From Marinobacter sp. Arc7-DN-1 (lineage in GTDB: Bacteria > Pseudomonadota > Gammaproteobacteria > Pseudomonadales > Oleiphilaceae): a stretch of 64,000 nt of DNA. How positions within the stretch are numbered: the stretch's first letter is position 1; the number at the start of each line of letters is the position of its first letter. The stretch is taken from the NCBI RefSeq assembly GCF_003441595.1, contig NZ_CP031848.1, positions 2,914,001 to 2,978,000 of the forward strand. The letters run 5' to 3'. The position numbers and the translations under genes are program-made. The notes under the pieces were generated by a model. The model searched no databases. It was not told where the DNA came from and saw nothing but the letters and a program-made list of their open reading frames with translations. Below, one piece after another: positions 35,259-43,808 of this stretch.

Positions 35259-37007
35259 TCAGTCTTGCCAACTACCGGGAGTGCGCGTGGTAAACCGTTT
35301 AACCTTGTCTGGCGGCGCGCAGCTGGGCTTCATTTGTTGATCACCCAGTAAAAGATAGTTTTCCCGGTGAGCTGTTCCCAGAGGGATAGCACCTTCTTTG
35401 GTGAAGCACTGCAACTCAATCTGATCCGCCACGATGAGATAGCTATCTGCGGTTTCGTTCATCCACAGCCATGCGTTGCGATTTTCCTGTTCAAGGCCGG
35501 TGAAATAGCTGAAGTGGGTGAAATCGAGCCTGGAGAACAGGATAAATTGTTCCCGGAAATCGATCATGCCGAGTTGCGCATCGGCGGGAATGCTCCGTTC
35601 CGCAGCCGCGAGGATATTGCGAGGCGTGCGCAAAGGTTCCAGAACCCGGTAACCCCAGGTTGTGTATAGCAGCCAGCTGATCATCATGGCCACGAATAGG
35701 CGCCCCAGCGCATTAGAGCGCCAGAACACCGCAAGGCTGACCAACCATGCCAGGCCAACGCTGAAAACCAGTGTCCCGGCCTCATGCAGCCGCGCCGGGT
35801 CTCGGCTGTAGTCCGCCACTTTTTCGACCAGCCTGGGATGATCGTTCCAGGCCATGACTCCGACGACGACCAGGGCTGTGGCCAACAGAAAATGCAGTCC
35901 CGTGAGAACGGCCGGAAACCAGCGGGCTGGTTGCTGAGTGCTCAACACCGGCGCAAGACACAGGGCGAACATGGGCAATGCCGGCAGAATATAGACCCCC
36001 CGCTTGCCGGGGCTGATGCTGAAAAACACCACAACCAGTGCGATCCAGACCAGCAGAACGGGAAGGACCGGGTTTCGCCGGATGGCTCCCGCAAGGGGGC
36101 GTACTAATGCAAGCAACAGTAACGGCAGAGGAAACCACAGCGAGGGGATAGCATTGGTCAGGTAGTAATACCAGGGCTGGATATGGCCCCAGGAGTCGGC
36201 ATATCGTTCGCCGGTTTGCCTGAACAGAATGTTATTCCTGTAGGCAAGGGCTTCTTCTGTACCCAGGTTGTTCACGTAGAGCACCATTGGGATCAGCCAG
36301 GCCGCAACGACGGCTATCATGGCCAGCGGACCGAGCGCACAGCGCCAGGTAAGTGTGTCGGAAAAAAGCTGGCGGTTCCGGAGCCAGAGTATCAGGATCG
36401 GGATAAACATGAATGCGGGCAGGAAGCCGACACCTTTGGTAATGATTCCAAGGCCCATGAATGCCCAGGCCACGAAGTACCAGCCCCAGGCCGGTCCGGT
36501 GAAAAAATGCCGGATCAGGCCATAGGAGGCGACGGTAATCCAGGCCGCAACCATGGCATCTATCTGGGCCTTCTGTGCCTGAATCAGGAACTGCGGCGCA
36601 AGCAACAACAGCAACACGGCGATAGTGCCGGTACGCTGGTTCCATAGCCGCGTGCCTAGATCAAAAACCAGTCCCAGGGTTAGCAGGCTGCTAAGCGCAT
36701 TTGGCAACAGGAAGGCGACTTTCAGGCTGCCAGTTAACCAATAGAACAGGGCAATGCTCCACATGAAGACCGGAGGCTTGTCCGGATAGAACTCGCCACC
36801 TCTCATGGGAATCAGCCACTGTCCGGAAGCCACCATTTCCCGGGCAACTTCGGCAAAGCGGGGTTCATCGGCCGGCCAGGGTGAGCGCAGGCCGATACCG
36901 GTGAAGATCATCACTGTGGCAAATGCCAGCAGCACGAGCAGTAGCCGGTTCCGCGAAAGGTTGAAAAGGTATTCGGGGAGATGGCGAACGAAAGGCGATG
37001 CGGGCAT
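35259..37007 (-). CDS. ArnT-family (GT83) glycosyltransferase
   Basis: The 582-residue inner-membrane enzyme has about 11 transmembrane segments. The first periplasmic loop, WPADEPRFAEVAREMVASGQWLIP, has the catalytic-type Asp-Glu-Pro-Arg motif of ArnT/PMT transferases, followed by YPDKPPVFMW. It should move a sugar from undecaprenyl phosphate to lipid A or another envelope acceptor. It is the last gene of the envelope operon, after a VTT membrane protein and a soluble GT2 enzyme. No arnA, arnB, arnC or arnD genes are present, so 4-amino-arabinose is not assured as donor. Confidence 0.8.
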   Translation of the reverse strand: MPASPFVRHLPEYLFNLSRNRLLLVLLAFATVMIFTGIGLRSPWPADEPRFAEVAREMVASGQWLIPMRGGEFYPDKPPVFMWSIALFYWLTGSLKVAFLLPNALSSLLTLGLVFDLGTRLWNQRTGTIAVLLLLLAPQFLIQAQKAQIDAMVAAWITVASYGLIRHFFTGPAWGWYFVAWAFMGLGIITKGVGFLPAFMFIPILILWLRNRQLFSDTLTWRCALGPLAMIAVVAAWLIPMVLYVNNLGTEEALAYRNNILFRQTGERYADSWGHIQPWYYYLTNAIPSLWFPLPLLLLALVRPLAGAIRRNPVLPVLLVWIALVVVFFSISPGKRGVYILPALPMFALCLAPVLSTQQPARWFPAVLTGLHFLLATALVVVGVMAWNDHPRLVEKVADYSRDPARLHEAGTLVFSVGLAWLVSLAVFWRSNALGRLFVAMMISWLLYTTWGYRVLEPLRTPRNILAAAERSIPADAQLGMIDFREQFILFSRLDFTHFSYFTGLEQENRNAWLWMNETADSYLIVADQIELQCFTKEGAIPLGTAHRENYLLLGDQQMKPSCAPPDKVKRFTTRTPGSWQD

Positions 37008-37016
37008 GGTTCGGTC

Positions 37017-37685
37017 TCAGGGATGATCGGAAACGGAATTGGCCAGGGTTCTGGCTCTTTGATTGTGGTAGAGCAGCGCGCCAAGCATGGAGGCCAGAAT
37101 GAACAGGGCAACGCTCAGGGTCAGTTGATATTCGTCAGCAGTGCCAATGCCGGCGCCGGCCAAAGCAAACACCAGCATTTGCGGAAGATATCCGAGCGTG
37201 CTGCCGGCCAGGAAGGGCAGAAAACGGATGCCGGAACAACCGGCAACGAGGTTGGTGGCCAGGTTGCTGCCGACAGGTAACAGGCGGACCATGAGCACCT
37301 TCAGCAGGGTCTGCTCCTGAAACAGTTCGTCAAACTGGCGCATGCGCCGGCTGAACCGGCGGGTCAGGGATGTTCGCAGCAGCCATCTTGCGGTGAAGAA
37401 GCACCCTGTGGCGCCAATAGTGGCTGCCAGTGTTGAGACCAGGGTACCGCTGATCCCGCCCAGGGCAAAACCGAGCACAAACGCTAGCAACTGGCGGGGG
37501 GCGCCGATGCCGGTGAAAATCGCGCCTGCCAGGGTAATAGCCAGCAGGCCCTCAACTCCGTGGCTGTGCAGGTAACTGGCTACCTGGGCCCTGTCCGCAA
37601 TAAAATCGAGCCAGCCATTCTGGATTGCCAGATAGCCGACCAGCGCCAGCACAGCAAACGCCAGCCAGCGGGACCAGTTGAACAT
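37017..37685 (-). CDS. VTT-domain (TVP38/TMEM64/DedA-like) membrane protein
   Basis: The 222-residue protein has about six hydrophobic segments and the VTT-domain signature: GIGAPRQLLAFVLGFALGG, then FxRLLPVGSNLATNLVAG and YLPQMLVFALAGAG. Members of this superfamily include DedA proteins that recycle undecaprenyl phosphate by flipping it. That would suit the surrounding lipid-linked-sugar genes. It sits between the GT2 gene (one base away) and the ArnT-family gene. Confidence 0.78.
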   Translation of the reverse strand: MFNWSRWLAFAVLALVGYLAIQNGWLDFIADRAQVASYLHSHGVEGLLAITLAGAIFTGIGAPRQLLAFVLGFALGGISGTLVSTLAATIGATGCFFTARWLLRTSLTRRFSRRMRQFDELFQEQTLLKVLMVRLLPVGSNLATNLVAGCSGIRFLPFLAGSTLGYLPQMLVFALAGAGIGTADEYQLTLSVALFILASMLGALLYHNQRARTLANSVSDHP

Positions 37686-37686
37686 G

Positions 37687-38493
37687 TCAGGACTGCTCCG
37701 TTACTGATACCGGCGTGTCGGAATCGACGGGGTTGACAATGACGGGAGTACGGATGCGGTGTAGCAGCCATAAAACGCCGAGCAGGTCGAGTATGCCGGC
37801 CCAGGTCCGATTCCACGCGTTGTATTTGGAGGTGCCCGCGGTACGTGGCCGGTGGTTTACTTCCACGACCGCAATCTCACCACCAATACCCCGCACCAGC
37901 GCCGGTATAAAGCGGTGGCCGTGGTCAAACCAGGGCAGTTTGAGAAACGTGGAGCGGGGGAACAGCTTGAGGCCGCACCCGGTGTCCGGCACGCCGTCAT
38001 GCAGCAGCGCGTCGCGCACGCGATTGGCCAGACGCGACTGGAACCGTTTCCAGGCAGTGTCTTTGCGGTTCTTTCGATAGCCCGCGATGCAGAAATCCGA
38101 TGCCCGGATTGTGTTTGCTTTTTGCAGCAGTGCCGGAATGTCAGCGGGGTCATTCTGGCCGTCACCATCCATCGTCACGATAAGACGACTTCGGGCGTGC
38201 CTGATGCCTGTGGCCAGCGCACCACTCTGGCCGATGCTCTGCTCATGACGAACCGTGATGAGGCGGCCACCAAGGGACCGGGCCGTCCGAATAGCGGTGT
38301 CCAGTGTCTGGTCGCGGCTGCCATCGTCCACCAGAACGACTTCGAAGCCGGGGTAATCCCGCATGACACCGAAGGCTTCTGTCAGAAGGTTAGCAATGTT
38401 TTCCTGTTCATCTTTGGCCGGAATAATCAGCGACAGGGTTCGTTTCTGGCCCATTTCAAGACATCCTCGAAAGCAGAACATCAACGGGTTCAT
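37687..38493 (-). CDS. Family 2 glycosyltransferase, dolichyl-phosphate-mannose-synthase-like
   Basis: The 268-residue enzyme has LSLIIPAKDEQENIANLL, VVLVDDGSRDQT and the DxD motif region MDGDGQNDP. It likely loads a sugar onto undecaprenyl phosphate for the ArnT-family enzyme downstream. It lacks the C-terminal transmembrane pair of the other GT2 enzyme. Two starts are possible: the ATG at 38493 with GGGGAG six bases upstream, or the ATG at 38454. The first has the better ribosome site. A perfect PmrA-type box lies 45 bases upstream. Confidence 0.8.
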   Translation of the reverse strand: MNPLMFCFRGCLEMGQKRTLSLIIPAKDEQENIANLLTEAFGVMRDYPGFEVVLVDDGSRDQTLDTAIRTARSLGGRLITVRHEQSIGQSGALATGIRHARSRLIVTMDGDGQNDPADIPALLQKANTIRASDFCIAGYRKNRKDTAWKRFQSRLANRVRDALLHDGVPDTGCGLKLFPRSTFLKLPWFDHGHRFIPALVRGIGGEIAVVEVNHRPRTAGTSKYNAWNRTWAGILDLLGVLWLLHRIRTPVIVNPVDSDTPVSVTEQS

Positions 38494-38537
38494 TGAATGC
38501 TCCCCATTAATAAGACCGGATATCGTATACCCTTAAC

Positions 38538-38554
38538 CTTAAGTCAACCTTAAG
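38538..38554 (-). promoter_or_regulatory. PmrA box ahead of the second glycosyltransferase module
   Basis: CTTAAG-TCAAC-CTTAAG, a perfect match to the known PmrA consensus (two CTTAAG half-sites with a five-base spacer). A further half-site, CTTAAC, abuts it at 38532-38537. It overlaps the kinase stop codon and lies about 45 bases before the GT2 start, with a TATACGATAT stretch placed for a -10 element. Confidence 0.75.
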
Positions 38555-39962
38555 AACGGCTGTTTTGAGAGGAGGGGCGTGCGGGCAGCCAGATGCTGAC
38601 GCACAGTCCGGGCTGCCCGTCTGCCCTTCCCGCGAGGGTAAGCTGGCCCCGGTGGAGTTCTGCGATGCGGCGGGCGATGGCGAGCCCGAGCCCGGCGCCG
38701 CCACCAAGTCGCTGATCAAGCCTGACAAAACGGCTGAGCGCCCGTTCCCGCTCTTCGGTTGGGATGCCGGTGCCCTGGTCGCATACGGTGATGTGGTAGC
38801 CGTCGCCGGAAGGCGTGATGTGGGTGGTAATAACCGTATGTTCGGGGCTGTACTGAATGGCATTGGCAAGCAGGGAGCGCATCAAGGTATTGATCAGAGC
38901 GCTGTGGCAGCAAACCAGGACCTGGCCTGCATCGTCTTCCAGCACCGGCTCAATATTCTTCTTCATGGCCAGGGGTGCCACATCGGCAATGCTTTGTTCA
39001 ATAATCGCTGACAGGTTGTGGTACGCCGGAGCAAAATCGGTACCTGCATCGACCCGACTCAGCAACAACATTTGCTCAACAAGGTGCACCATACGGTCAA
39101 CCGACCGGATCAGATCCTGATACTGCTCCGGGTGGTCCTCGCAGGCTTTCTCCAGATTCAGTCGAAGTGCCGTCAGCGGCGTTCTCAGTTCATGGGCGGC
39201 ATCCGCGGAGAATCTGCGCTCTCGTTCCAGAGCCTGGTTAAGTCGTCGCAACAGGCCGTTCACCGCCTGCACCAGTCCGGCCACTTCTTTGGGAGCCTGG
39301 CGGTCGTCCAGCGGATGAATACTTTCCGGTGCCATATTGCGCACCGGTTTCTCAAGTTTCCTGAGGGGCTGGAAGCCGACCTGTATCGACACAAGCACGG
39401 CCAGTGCAAGCAGCGGGAGGGCAACCAGGAAGGGCAATACATTACCCATTGCGATCTCCTGACTGAGTTCGTCCCGGACATCTTCACGCTGGGCGGTGCG
39501 AATCCAGTAGCCGGTAGACGGATCCCTCAAGGTAAATGTGCGCCATTGATAGCCTGCTACCTCCTGCCAGGCGAAACCCGGATCGAGCCCATGGGAATCG
39601 TTGGCGCGGAGTGTATCGAGAATCGGTTCTTTGTCCGGCGACCAGACTTCAAAGGCAATCTTGCGTTCGTACTTGTGGCCCGCTCCGCCGGGAAGGATCT
39701 CGTCTTCTTCCTCCTCGCCACGGTATGCACTCTCGGGCAGTTTCAGCGTTTTCGACAGGGTGTGGGAGAGCTGATCAGCCGGCTGGGTCGTTGATAAGTG
39801 GTCCACCAATCCCTGGACGATGCGAGTGCTCTGTGCCAGTTCCGCGTCGAACAACTCCTCAAGCTGATGGTCAGTGACGTAGAAACCCCACCCGGCGGCG
39901 ATCAGAGTGATGAAAAGGACGGTACTGGTAACCAGGACCGTGAGTTTGCGGGTCAGGCTCAT
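38550..39962 (-). CDS. pmrB: PmrB-like sensor histidine kinase
   Basis: The 470-residue kinase has transmembrane segments near residues 8-28 and 160-180, a roughly 130-residue periplasmic sensor, HAMP, the helix ADAAHELRTPLTALRLNLE with its histidine, and an ATPase domain with LLANAIQYS and GAGLGLAIA. The sensor contains the acidic run EEEEDE at residues 83-88, like the ExxE ferric-iron motifs of PmrB. It overlaps the response regulator gene by four bases. Perfect PmrA boxes before the operon support the assignment. QseC is the alternative name for this branch. Confidence 0.75.
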   Translation of the reverse strand: MSLTRKLTVLVTSTVLFITLIAAGWGFYVTDHQLEELFDAELAQSTRIVQGLVDHLSTTQPADQLSHTLSKTLKLPESAYRGEEEEDEILPGGAGHKYERKIAFEVWSPDKEPILDTLRANDSHGLDPGFAWQEVAGYQWRTFTLRDPSTGYWIRTAQREDVRDELSQEIAMGNVLPFLVALPLLALAVLVSIQVGFQPLRKLEKPVRNMAPESIHPLDDRQAPKEVAGLVQAVNGLLRRLNQALERERRFSADAAHELRTPLTALRLNLEKACEDHPEQYQDLIRSVDRMVHLVEQMLLLSRVDAGTDFAPAYHNLSAIIEQSIADVAPLAMKKNIEPVLEDDAGQVLVCCHSALINTLMRSLLANAIQYSPEHTVITTHITPSGDGYHITVCDQGTGIPTEERERALSRFVRLDQRLGGGAGLGLAIARRIAELHRGQLTLAGRADGQPGLCVSIWLPARPSSQNSRS

Positions 39963-40642
39963 TCGGGTTCCCCAAGCGCCGCAGCCTCACTGTCCAGAAG
40001 GTAGCCCACTCCCCGAACGGTTCGAATGGTTTTCTTGCCGACACGGCGGCGGAGATGGTGAACGTGCACCTCCAGGGCATTGCTTTCGGCGCCCTGTTCC
40101 CAACCATAGAGCTGTTCTTCCAGGCGCCGTCGTGTTGCGACCTGGTCCGGATGTCGCATCAGGTAGTGCAGGATCTGGAACTCGCTGCGCGGGAGAATCG
40201 ACGTCTCGGTGCCAACCGCTAACTGGCCGGAGTCCGGGGCCAGAGTTAGCCGACCCACCTTCAGGCCGGCGGTTCGGACGCCGGAGCCACGCCGGGTAAC
40301 CGCCCGGATTCGGGCTTTCAGTTCTGCCATGGCAAAGGGTTTGGTCAGGTAGTCGTCCGCTCCTGCATTCAAGCCCCGCAATTTCTCATCCAGATCACCC
40401 CGGGCAGTGAGGATAATCACCGGTGTCTCGATGCCCTCGTTGCGGACCTTCTTAATGATATCCAGACCATCCACTCGCGGCAGGGTCAGGTCCAGGATGG
40501 CCAGATCGAAACTGTCGTTGAGCAGGGCGTTCAGGGCCTGCTGGCCGTCATCCAGCCAGTCGACGGTGTTCTGGTCGTCACGCAGCATCCCGAGCATGGT
40601 TTTGGCCAGGAGGTGATCGTCCTCTATCAGCAGTATTCGCAT
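39959..40642 (-). CDS. pmrA: PmrA-like response regulator
   Basis: The 227-residue OmpR-family regulator has a receiver with IEDDHLLA, the aspartate in LAILDLTLPRVDG (near residue 51) and DDYLTKPFAMAEL. The winged helix carries LPRSEFQILHYLMRHPDQVATR and VHHLRRRVGKKTIRTVRGVGYLL. The length and motifs fit the PmrA/QseB branch. It lies 22 bases downstream of an ArnT-family gene and is followed by its kinase. CTTAAG-N5-CTTAAG boxes upstream of the operon match the sites PmrA is known to bind, so autoregulation is likely. Confidence 0.8.
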   Translation of the reverse strand: MRILLIEDDHLLAKTMLGMLRDDQNTVDWLDDGQQALNALLNDSFDLAILDLTLPRVDGLDIIKKVRNEGIETPVIILTARGDLDEKLRGLNAGADDYLTKPFAMAELKARIRAVTRRGSGVRTAGLKVGRLTLAPDSGQLAVGTETSILPRSEFQILHYLMRHPDQVATRRRLEEQLYGWEQGAESNALEVHVHHLRRRVGKKTIRTVRGVGYLLDSEAAALGEPE

Positions 40643-40664
40643 GTAGCAGGAATCCGGTTGGTTT

Positions 40665-42212
40665 TCAGCTCAGCGGGTGTTCTTTGGTTGCAGTGTAATC
40701 GATTCTGCTGCTTTTGCTTTCCCGGTCGCCGTTGTGCGCTTTATTCCGGAGCCGGGTATCCAACAGGAATACGCGGTAACGCCGGTTCTCATCAATGGGA
40801 TCGGCAAGCGTTTCAAGCCGATGCAGCATCGCTGTGTTGCCTTTCTCCACAGCCAGCAACATCGATCTGGAAAGCGCTCGCTGCTCCAGTTGGCGCTTTA
40901 GTGTCTCCGGGGTTACGGTACGCACTTTTCCCAGACTGTAGAAGCGGGCTGAAAATGGTGCCTTGCCGACATAGACCAGTTCGTTGGCGCTCATGTCGGG
41001 CAGGCGGTCAACCCGAGCGATCAGTTCACGTTCGGTTTTCAGTTGTTCCGGATGAAAGGCAAGCCAACTCACGGCCACTGTGCCGAGCATTGGTATCAAA
41101 AGAATCGCAGCCAGTGCGGAGTGTTGCATTGGCCTGGCGGGACTCTGTGGCCAGAGGCTTGATGCCAGTACTGCGAGAAACGGCAAGCCGGGAAGAACAT
41201 AAGTCCAGAGGATATTGCCCGACAAGGTGAAAAAGAGCGCCGGACTCAGGGTACATGCCAGCACCAGTCCGCCAATGCCTTTTTCACGGGCCTGCCATTC
41301 ATGCACGGTGTCGTGCCCACGCCAGCGATTGAGCAGAAATGCCGCCAACGCCACCAGACCCCAGGGGAGGCTGGCCACAACCAGGTACAGCCAGATGGTG
41401 CCACGGGGAAATTCGTGGGCGTTGCCATACAGATCACCTTGCCAACTGCTGACCAGGAACCGCTTGACGTGCTCGCCCACAATAAAGTAATCAAGAAAAC
41501 CGGGGGTCTTGAGCTCGGCCAGGACATACCAGGGTACTGCAATGGCCAGCATCAGCATGGAACCACGGATCCAGGGCAGGCACTGCCAGAGGGTACGCCA
41601 GCGCCGGGTAACGGCGACCCACAGAAACACCGGTAATCCGGTCAGAACCAGAATCAACGGGCCCTTGGCCAGCAAGCCGATGGCGAGACCGACGAAGAAC
41701 AGCCAGCCCCACGGCGCCGGGCCGCCCTGAAGACGGACAATCAGGCTGGTCAGTACCAGCGTTGAGCCCAGGGCGAGGAAGGAGTCGGTCATCACCGTGC
41801 CCGCCGACAGGAAGCCCAGGGCAGTGGTGGCGTAAATGAGAGCAGCCCAGAGGCCGGCTGCTTTTGCCGCATCGCCAGTGCGATCAGGGTGCAGGAAACG
41901 GCGCAGGGTAAAGACCAGATAGACGATGACGGCATTGGCCAGCCAGGAGGGTAGTCTGCCGGAAAATTCACTCACACCGAATACATTGAACGACACTGCC
42001 TGCGCCCAGAAAGACAGGGGTGGCTTGCCCCAGAATGGCACGCCGTCATCGAACCAGGGCGTGATCCAGTCGCCGGTCTCGGCCATGATGCGGGCAATCT
42101 CGGCGTAACGGGGTTCAGTTGTGTCGGCCAGCGGGAGGATTGCGGTCAGGCCAAGCCGGATAGCCAGAACCGAAAACAACAGCCAGAGCAGGGTGTTAAT
42201 GTTTCTGGTCAT
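40665..42212 (-). CDS. ArnT-family (GT83) glycosyltransferase, second copy
   Basis: The 515-residue membrane enzyme has about 11 hydrophobic segments. Its first loop, LADTTEPRYAEIARIMAETGDWITP, has the acidic active-site pattern, followed by FWGKPPLSFWAQ. It transfers an undecaprenyl-linked sugar to an envelope acceptor. The ATG at 42212 overlaps the end of the upstream GT2 gene, which indicates translational coupling. It differs strongly from the other ArnT-like protein at 35259, so each probably uses its own sugar or acceptor. Confidence 0.8.
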   Translation of the reverse strand: MTRNINTLLWLLFSVLAIRLGLTAILPLADTTEPRYAEIARIMAETGDWITPWFDDGVPFWGKPPLSFWAQAVSFNVFGVSEFSGRLPSWLANAVIVYLVFTLRRFLHPDRTGDAAKAAGLWAALIYATTALGFLSAGTVMTDSFLALGSTLVLTSLIVRLQGGPAPWGWLFFVGLAIGLLAKGPLILVLTGLPVFLWVAVTRRWRTLWQCLPWIRGSMLMLAIAVPWYVLAELKTPGFLDYFIVGEHVKRFLVSSWQGDLYGNAHEFPRGTIWLYLVVASLPWGLVALAAFLLNRWRGHDTVHEWQAREKGIGGLVLACTLSPALFFTLSGNILWTYVLPGLPFLAVLASSLWPQSPARPMQHSALAAILLIPMLGTVAVSWLAFHPEQLKTERELIARVDRLPDMSANELVYVGKAPFSARFYSLGKVRTVTPETLKRQLEQRALSRSMLLAVEKGNTAMLHRLETLADPIDENRRYRVFLLDTRLRNKAHNGDRESKSSRIDYTATKEHPLS

Positions 42213-43203
42213 TACCGGCAACTCTCAGTTGGGGCACAACCGGCTGGGCGAGGTCCTCGCTGTCTTCGGCAACAATGAAGACCGGGCGTTGTTTGGTTTC
42301 CATGTAAATGCGTCCGACGTATTCCCCCAGCAGGCCCACACAGAGCAGTTGAACGCCGGACAAAAACGTGATCATGGCAATCATGGACGCATAGCCCGGC
42401 GTGGAAATGCCAAAAATCAGCGCCCTCAATACTTCCCAGGTTCCGAACAGGCCTCCCGCTCCGGCGGCGAGCAGGCCGAGAACCAGCGCAAGGCGCAGGG
42501 GCCGGGTGGAGAACGAGGTGATCCCCTCCATTGCCAGGTGCATCAGTTTGAGATAGTTCCACTTGGTCTTGCCCGCCGCTCGCGGGTCACGGTCAAATTC
42601 CAGGATGACGGTAGGCATACCGACCCAGGCAAACATCCCTTTCAGGTAGCGGTTGCGTTCGGGTAACCGGTTCAGGGCATCGACCGTGCGCCGGCTCATC
42701 AGTCGGAAATCGCCGGTATCGACCGGTATCGCCGCATCGCTGATCCGGTTGATTAAACGGTAAAAGATGCTGGCCGTTGTCCGTTTCAGCCAGCTCTCGC
42801 CGGCCCGGGACCGGCGCTTCATCAACACCACGTCTGCCCCCTTACGCCATTCGGCAACCATTCTCGGGATCAGCTCGGGGGGATCCTGTAAATCAGCGTC
42901 CATCAGCACGACCGCGTCTCCGCGAGCATGCTCCAGGCCCGCGGTCACCGCCGCTTCCTTACCGAAGTTCCGTGACAGCTGTACTACCCGTATGCCGGGC
43001 TGGCGATCTCTGGCCCGCATCAACTGGGCGACGGAATTGTCATGGCTGCCGTCGTCCACGAACAGCAGTTCCACCGTGCCCTCCAGTTGCCGGCTCACCA
43101 GGTCCAGCCGAGTCAGAAGGGTTGGGATGACATCCGCCTCGTTGTGAACCGGAATGATGACGCTGAGCACTGGGTCACTGAATGTCGGTTGTCGGTTCTT
43201 CAT
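42196..43203 (-). CDS. GtrB/ArnC-like undecaprenyl-phosphate glycosyltransferase
   Basis: The roughly 335-residue GT2 enzyme has LSVIIPVHNEADVIPTLL, LLFVDDGSHDNS, the metal-binding VLMDADLQDPPELIP, and DRDPRAAGKTKWNYLKL. Two C-terminal membrane helices (LVLGLLAAGAGGLF and the GVQLLCVGLLGEYVGRIY end) follow. That is the GtrB/ArnC layout, which makes a polyprenyl-phosphate sugar. The start at 43203 follows a GAGAGG motif and overlaps gtrA by 29 bases. The longer in-frame upstream stretch is a shadow of gtrA. The GtrA partner points to glucose-like modification. Confidence 0.85.
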   Translation of the reverse strand: MKNRQPTFSDPVLSVIIPVHNEADVIPTLLTRLDLVSRQLEGTVELLFVDDGSHDNSVAQLMRARDRQPGIRVVQLSRNFGKEAAVTAGLEHARGDAVVLMDADLQDPPELIPRMVAEWRKGADVVLMKRRSRAGESWLKRTTASIFYRLINRISDAAIPVDTGDFRLMSRRTVDALNRLPERNRYLKGMFAWVGMPTVILEFDRDPRAAGKTKWNYLKLMHLAMEGITSFSTRPLRLALVLGLLAAGAGGLFGTWEVLRALIFGISTPGYASMIAMITFLSGVQLLCVGLLGEYVGRIYMETKQRPVFIVAEDSEDLAQPVVPQLRVAGNDQKH

Positions 43204-43588
43204 GAAAAACAAACCTCTCGGCAAAGAGATAGTTGGCGAATGCCACCAGGCCGGTCGCAATGAGTTGGGAAAGCGCAACGCTGATCCCCGCCGCCAGTAG
43301 CAGGGAAAAACTGAGCAGGTTCAGAATCCAGCCTAAACTGGCTCCGGTGAGATAACGAGGGAAGGCGATCCGGTGTGGCAGGCCAGAGCAAAAAGCATAG
43401 CGGTGCTGGGCGAGGTAGTTCATCAACAGGCCAATAGTTGCGCCGATGGTGGTTGCGACCACCGCGCTCATGCCGAACCCAATCAGTGCCAGCATGGTCA
43501 GCCAATGGAGCAGGGTGGCGAATCCTCCGGCCAGCAGGAAGCGGGGCAGTCTGCCCCATTCGTTTGTCAGCAAATCCGGAAGTTTCAT
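43175..43588 (-). CDS. gtrA: GtrA-family membrane protein
   Basis: The 137-residue protein has four transmembrane helices and GtrA-family features: RFLLAGGFATLLHWLTMLAL, TIGATIGLLMNYLAQHRYAF and ATGLVAFANYLFAERFVF. GtrA proteins are thought to flip the lipid-linked sugar made by GtrB across the inner membrane. GAGG lies four bases before the ATG at 43588. It is the first gene of the minus-strand envelope operon, with paired PmrA boxes upstream. Confidence 0.85.
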   Translation of the reverse strand: MKLPDLLTNEWGRLPRFLLAGGFATLLHWLTMLALIGFGMSAVVATTIGATIGLLMNYLAQHRYAFCSGLPHRIAFPRYLTGASLGWILNLLSFSLLLAAGISVALSQLIATGLVAFANYLFAERFVFHEEPTTDIQ

Positions 43589-43693
43589 GCAGCCTCGCTT
43601 CAGCACCCGAGCCCATCCGGGGGGAATCCGGATAATGGCCCGTCACTTTACACAGCCATTCTTAAACAAACCTGAAAAACCTCCCGGCAAAAC

Positions 43694-43710
43694 CTTAAGG
43701 CGGTCTTAAG
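43694..43710. promoter_or_regulatory. PmrA box 1 in the divergent promoter
   Basis: CTTAAG-GCGGT-CTTAAG is a perfect PmrA-type site. It lies about 105 bases before the gtrA start and 33 bases from the second box, three helical turns. It probably controls the minus-strand envelope operon and may also act on the plus-strand cluster. A degraded site, CTTAAA-CAAAC-CTGAAA, lies at 43661-43677. Confidence 0.75.
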
Positions 43711-43726
43711 GTTTTTGCGGTGATGT

Positions 43727-43743
43727 CTTAAGGCCCGTTTAAG
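43727..43743. promoter_or_regulatory. PmrA box 2 in the divergent promoter
   Basis: CTTAAG-GCCCG-TTTAAG differs from the PmrA consensus in one base. It stands 65 bases before the thermostable hemolysin start, with TAATCT at about 43755-43760 in position for a -10 element. This is the main reason to place the plus-strand cluster under PmrA. Confidence 0.7.
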
Positions 43744-43808
43744 GCTGCCTTTCTAATCTGGCGGTCGTGATGGAAGGGGCCACAAGGCCGTGTGACCGGA
43801 GAATACCC

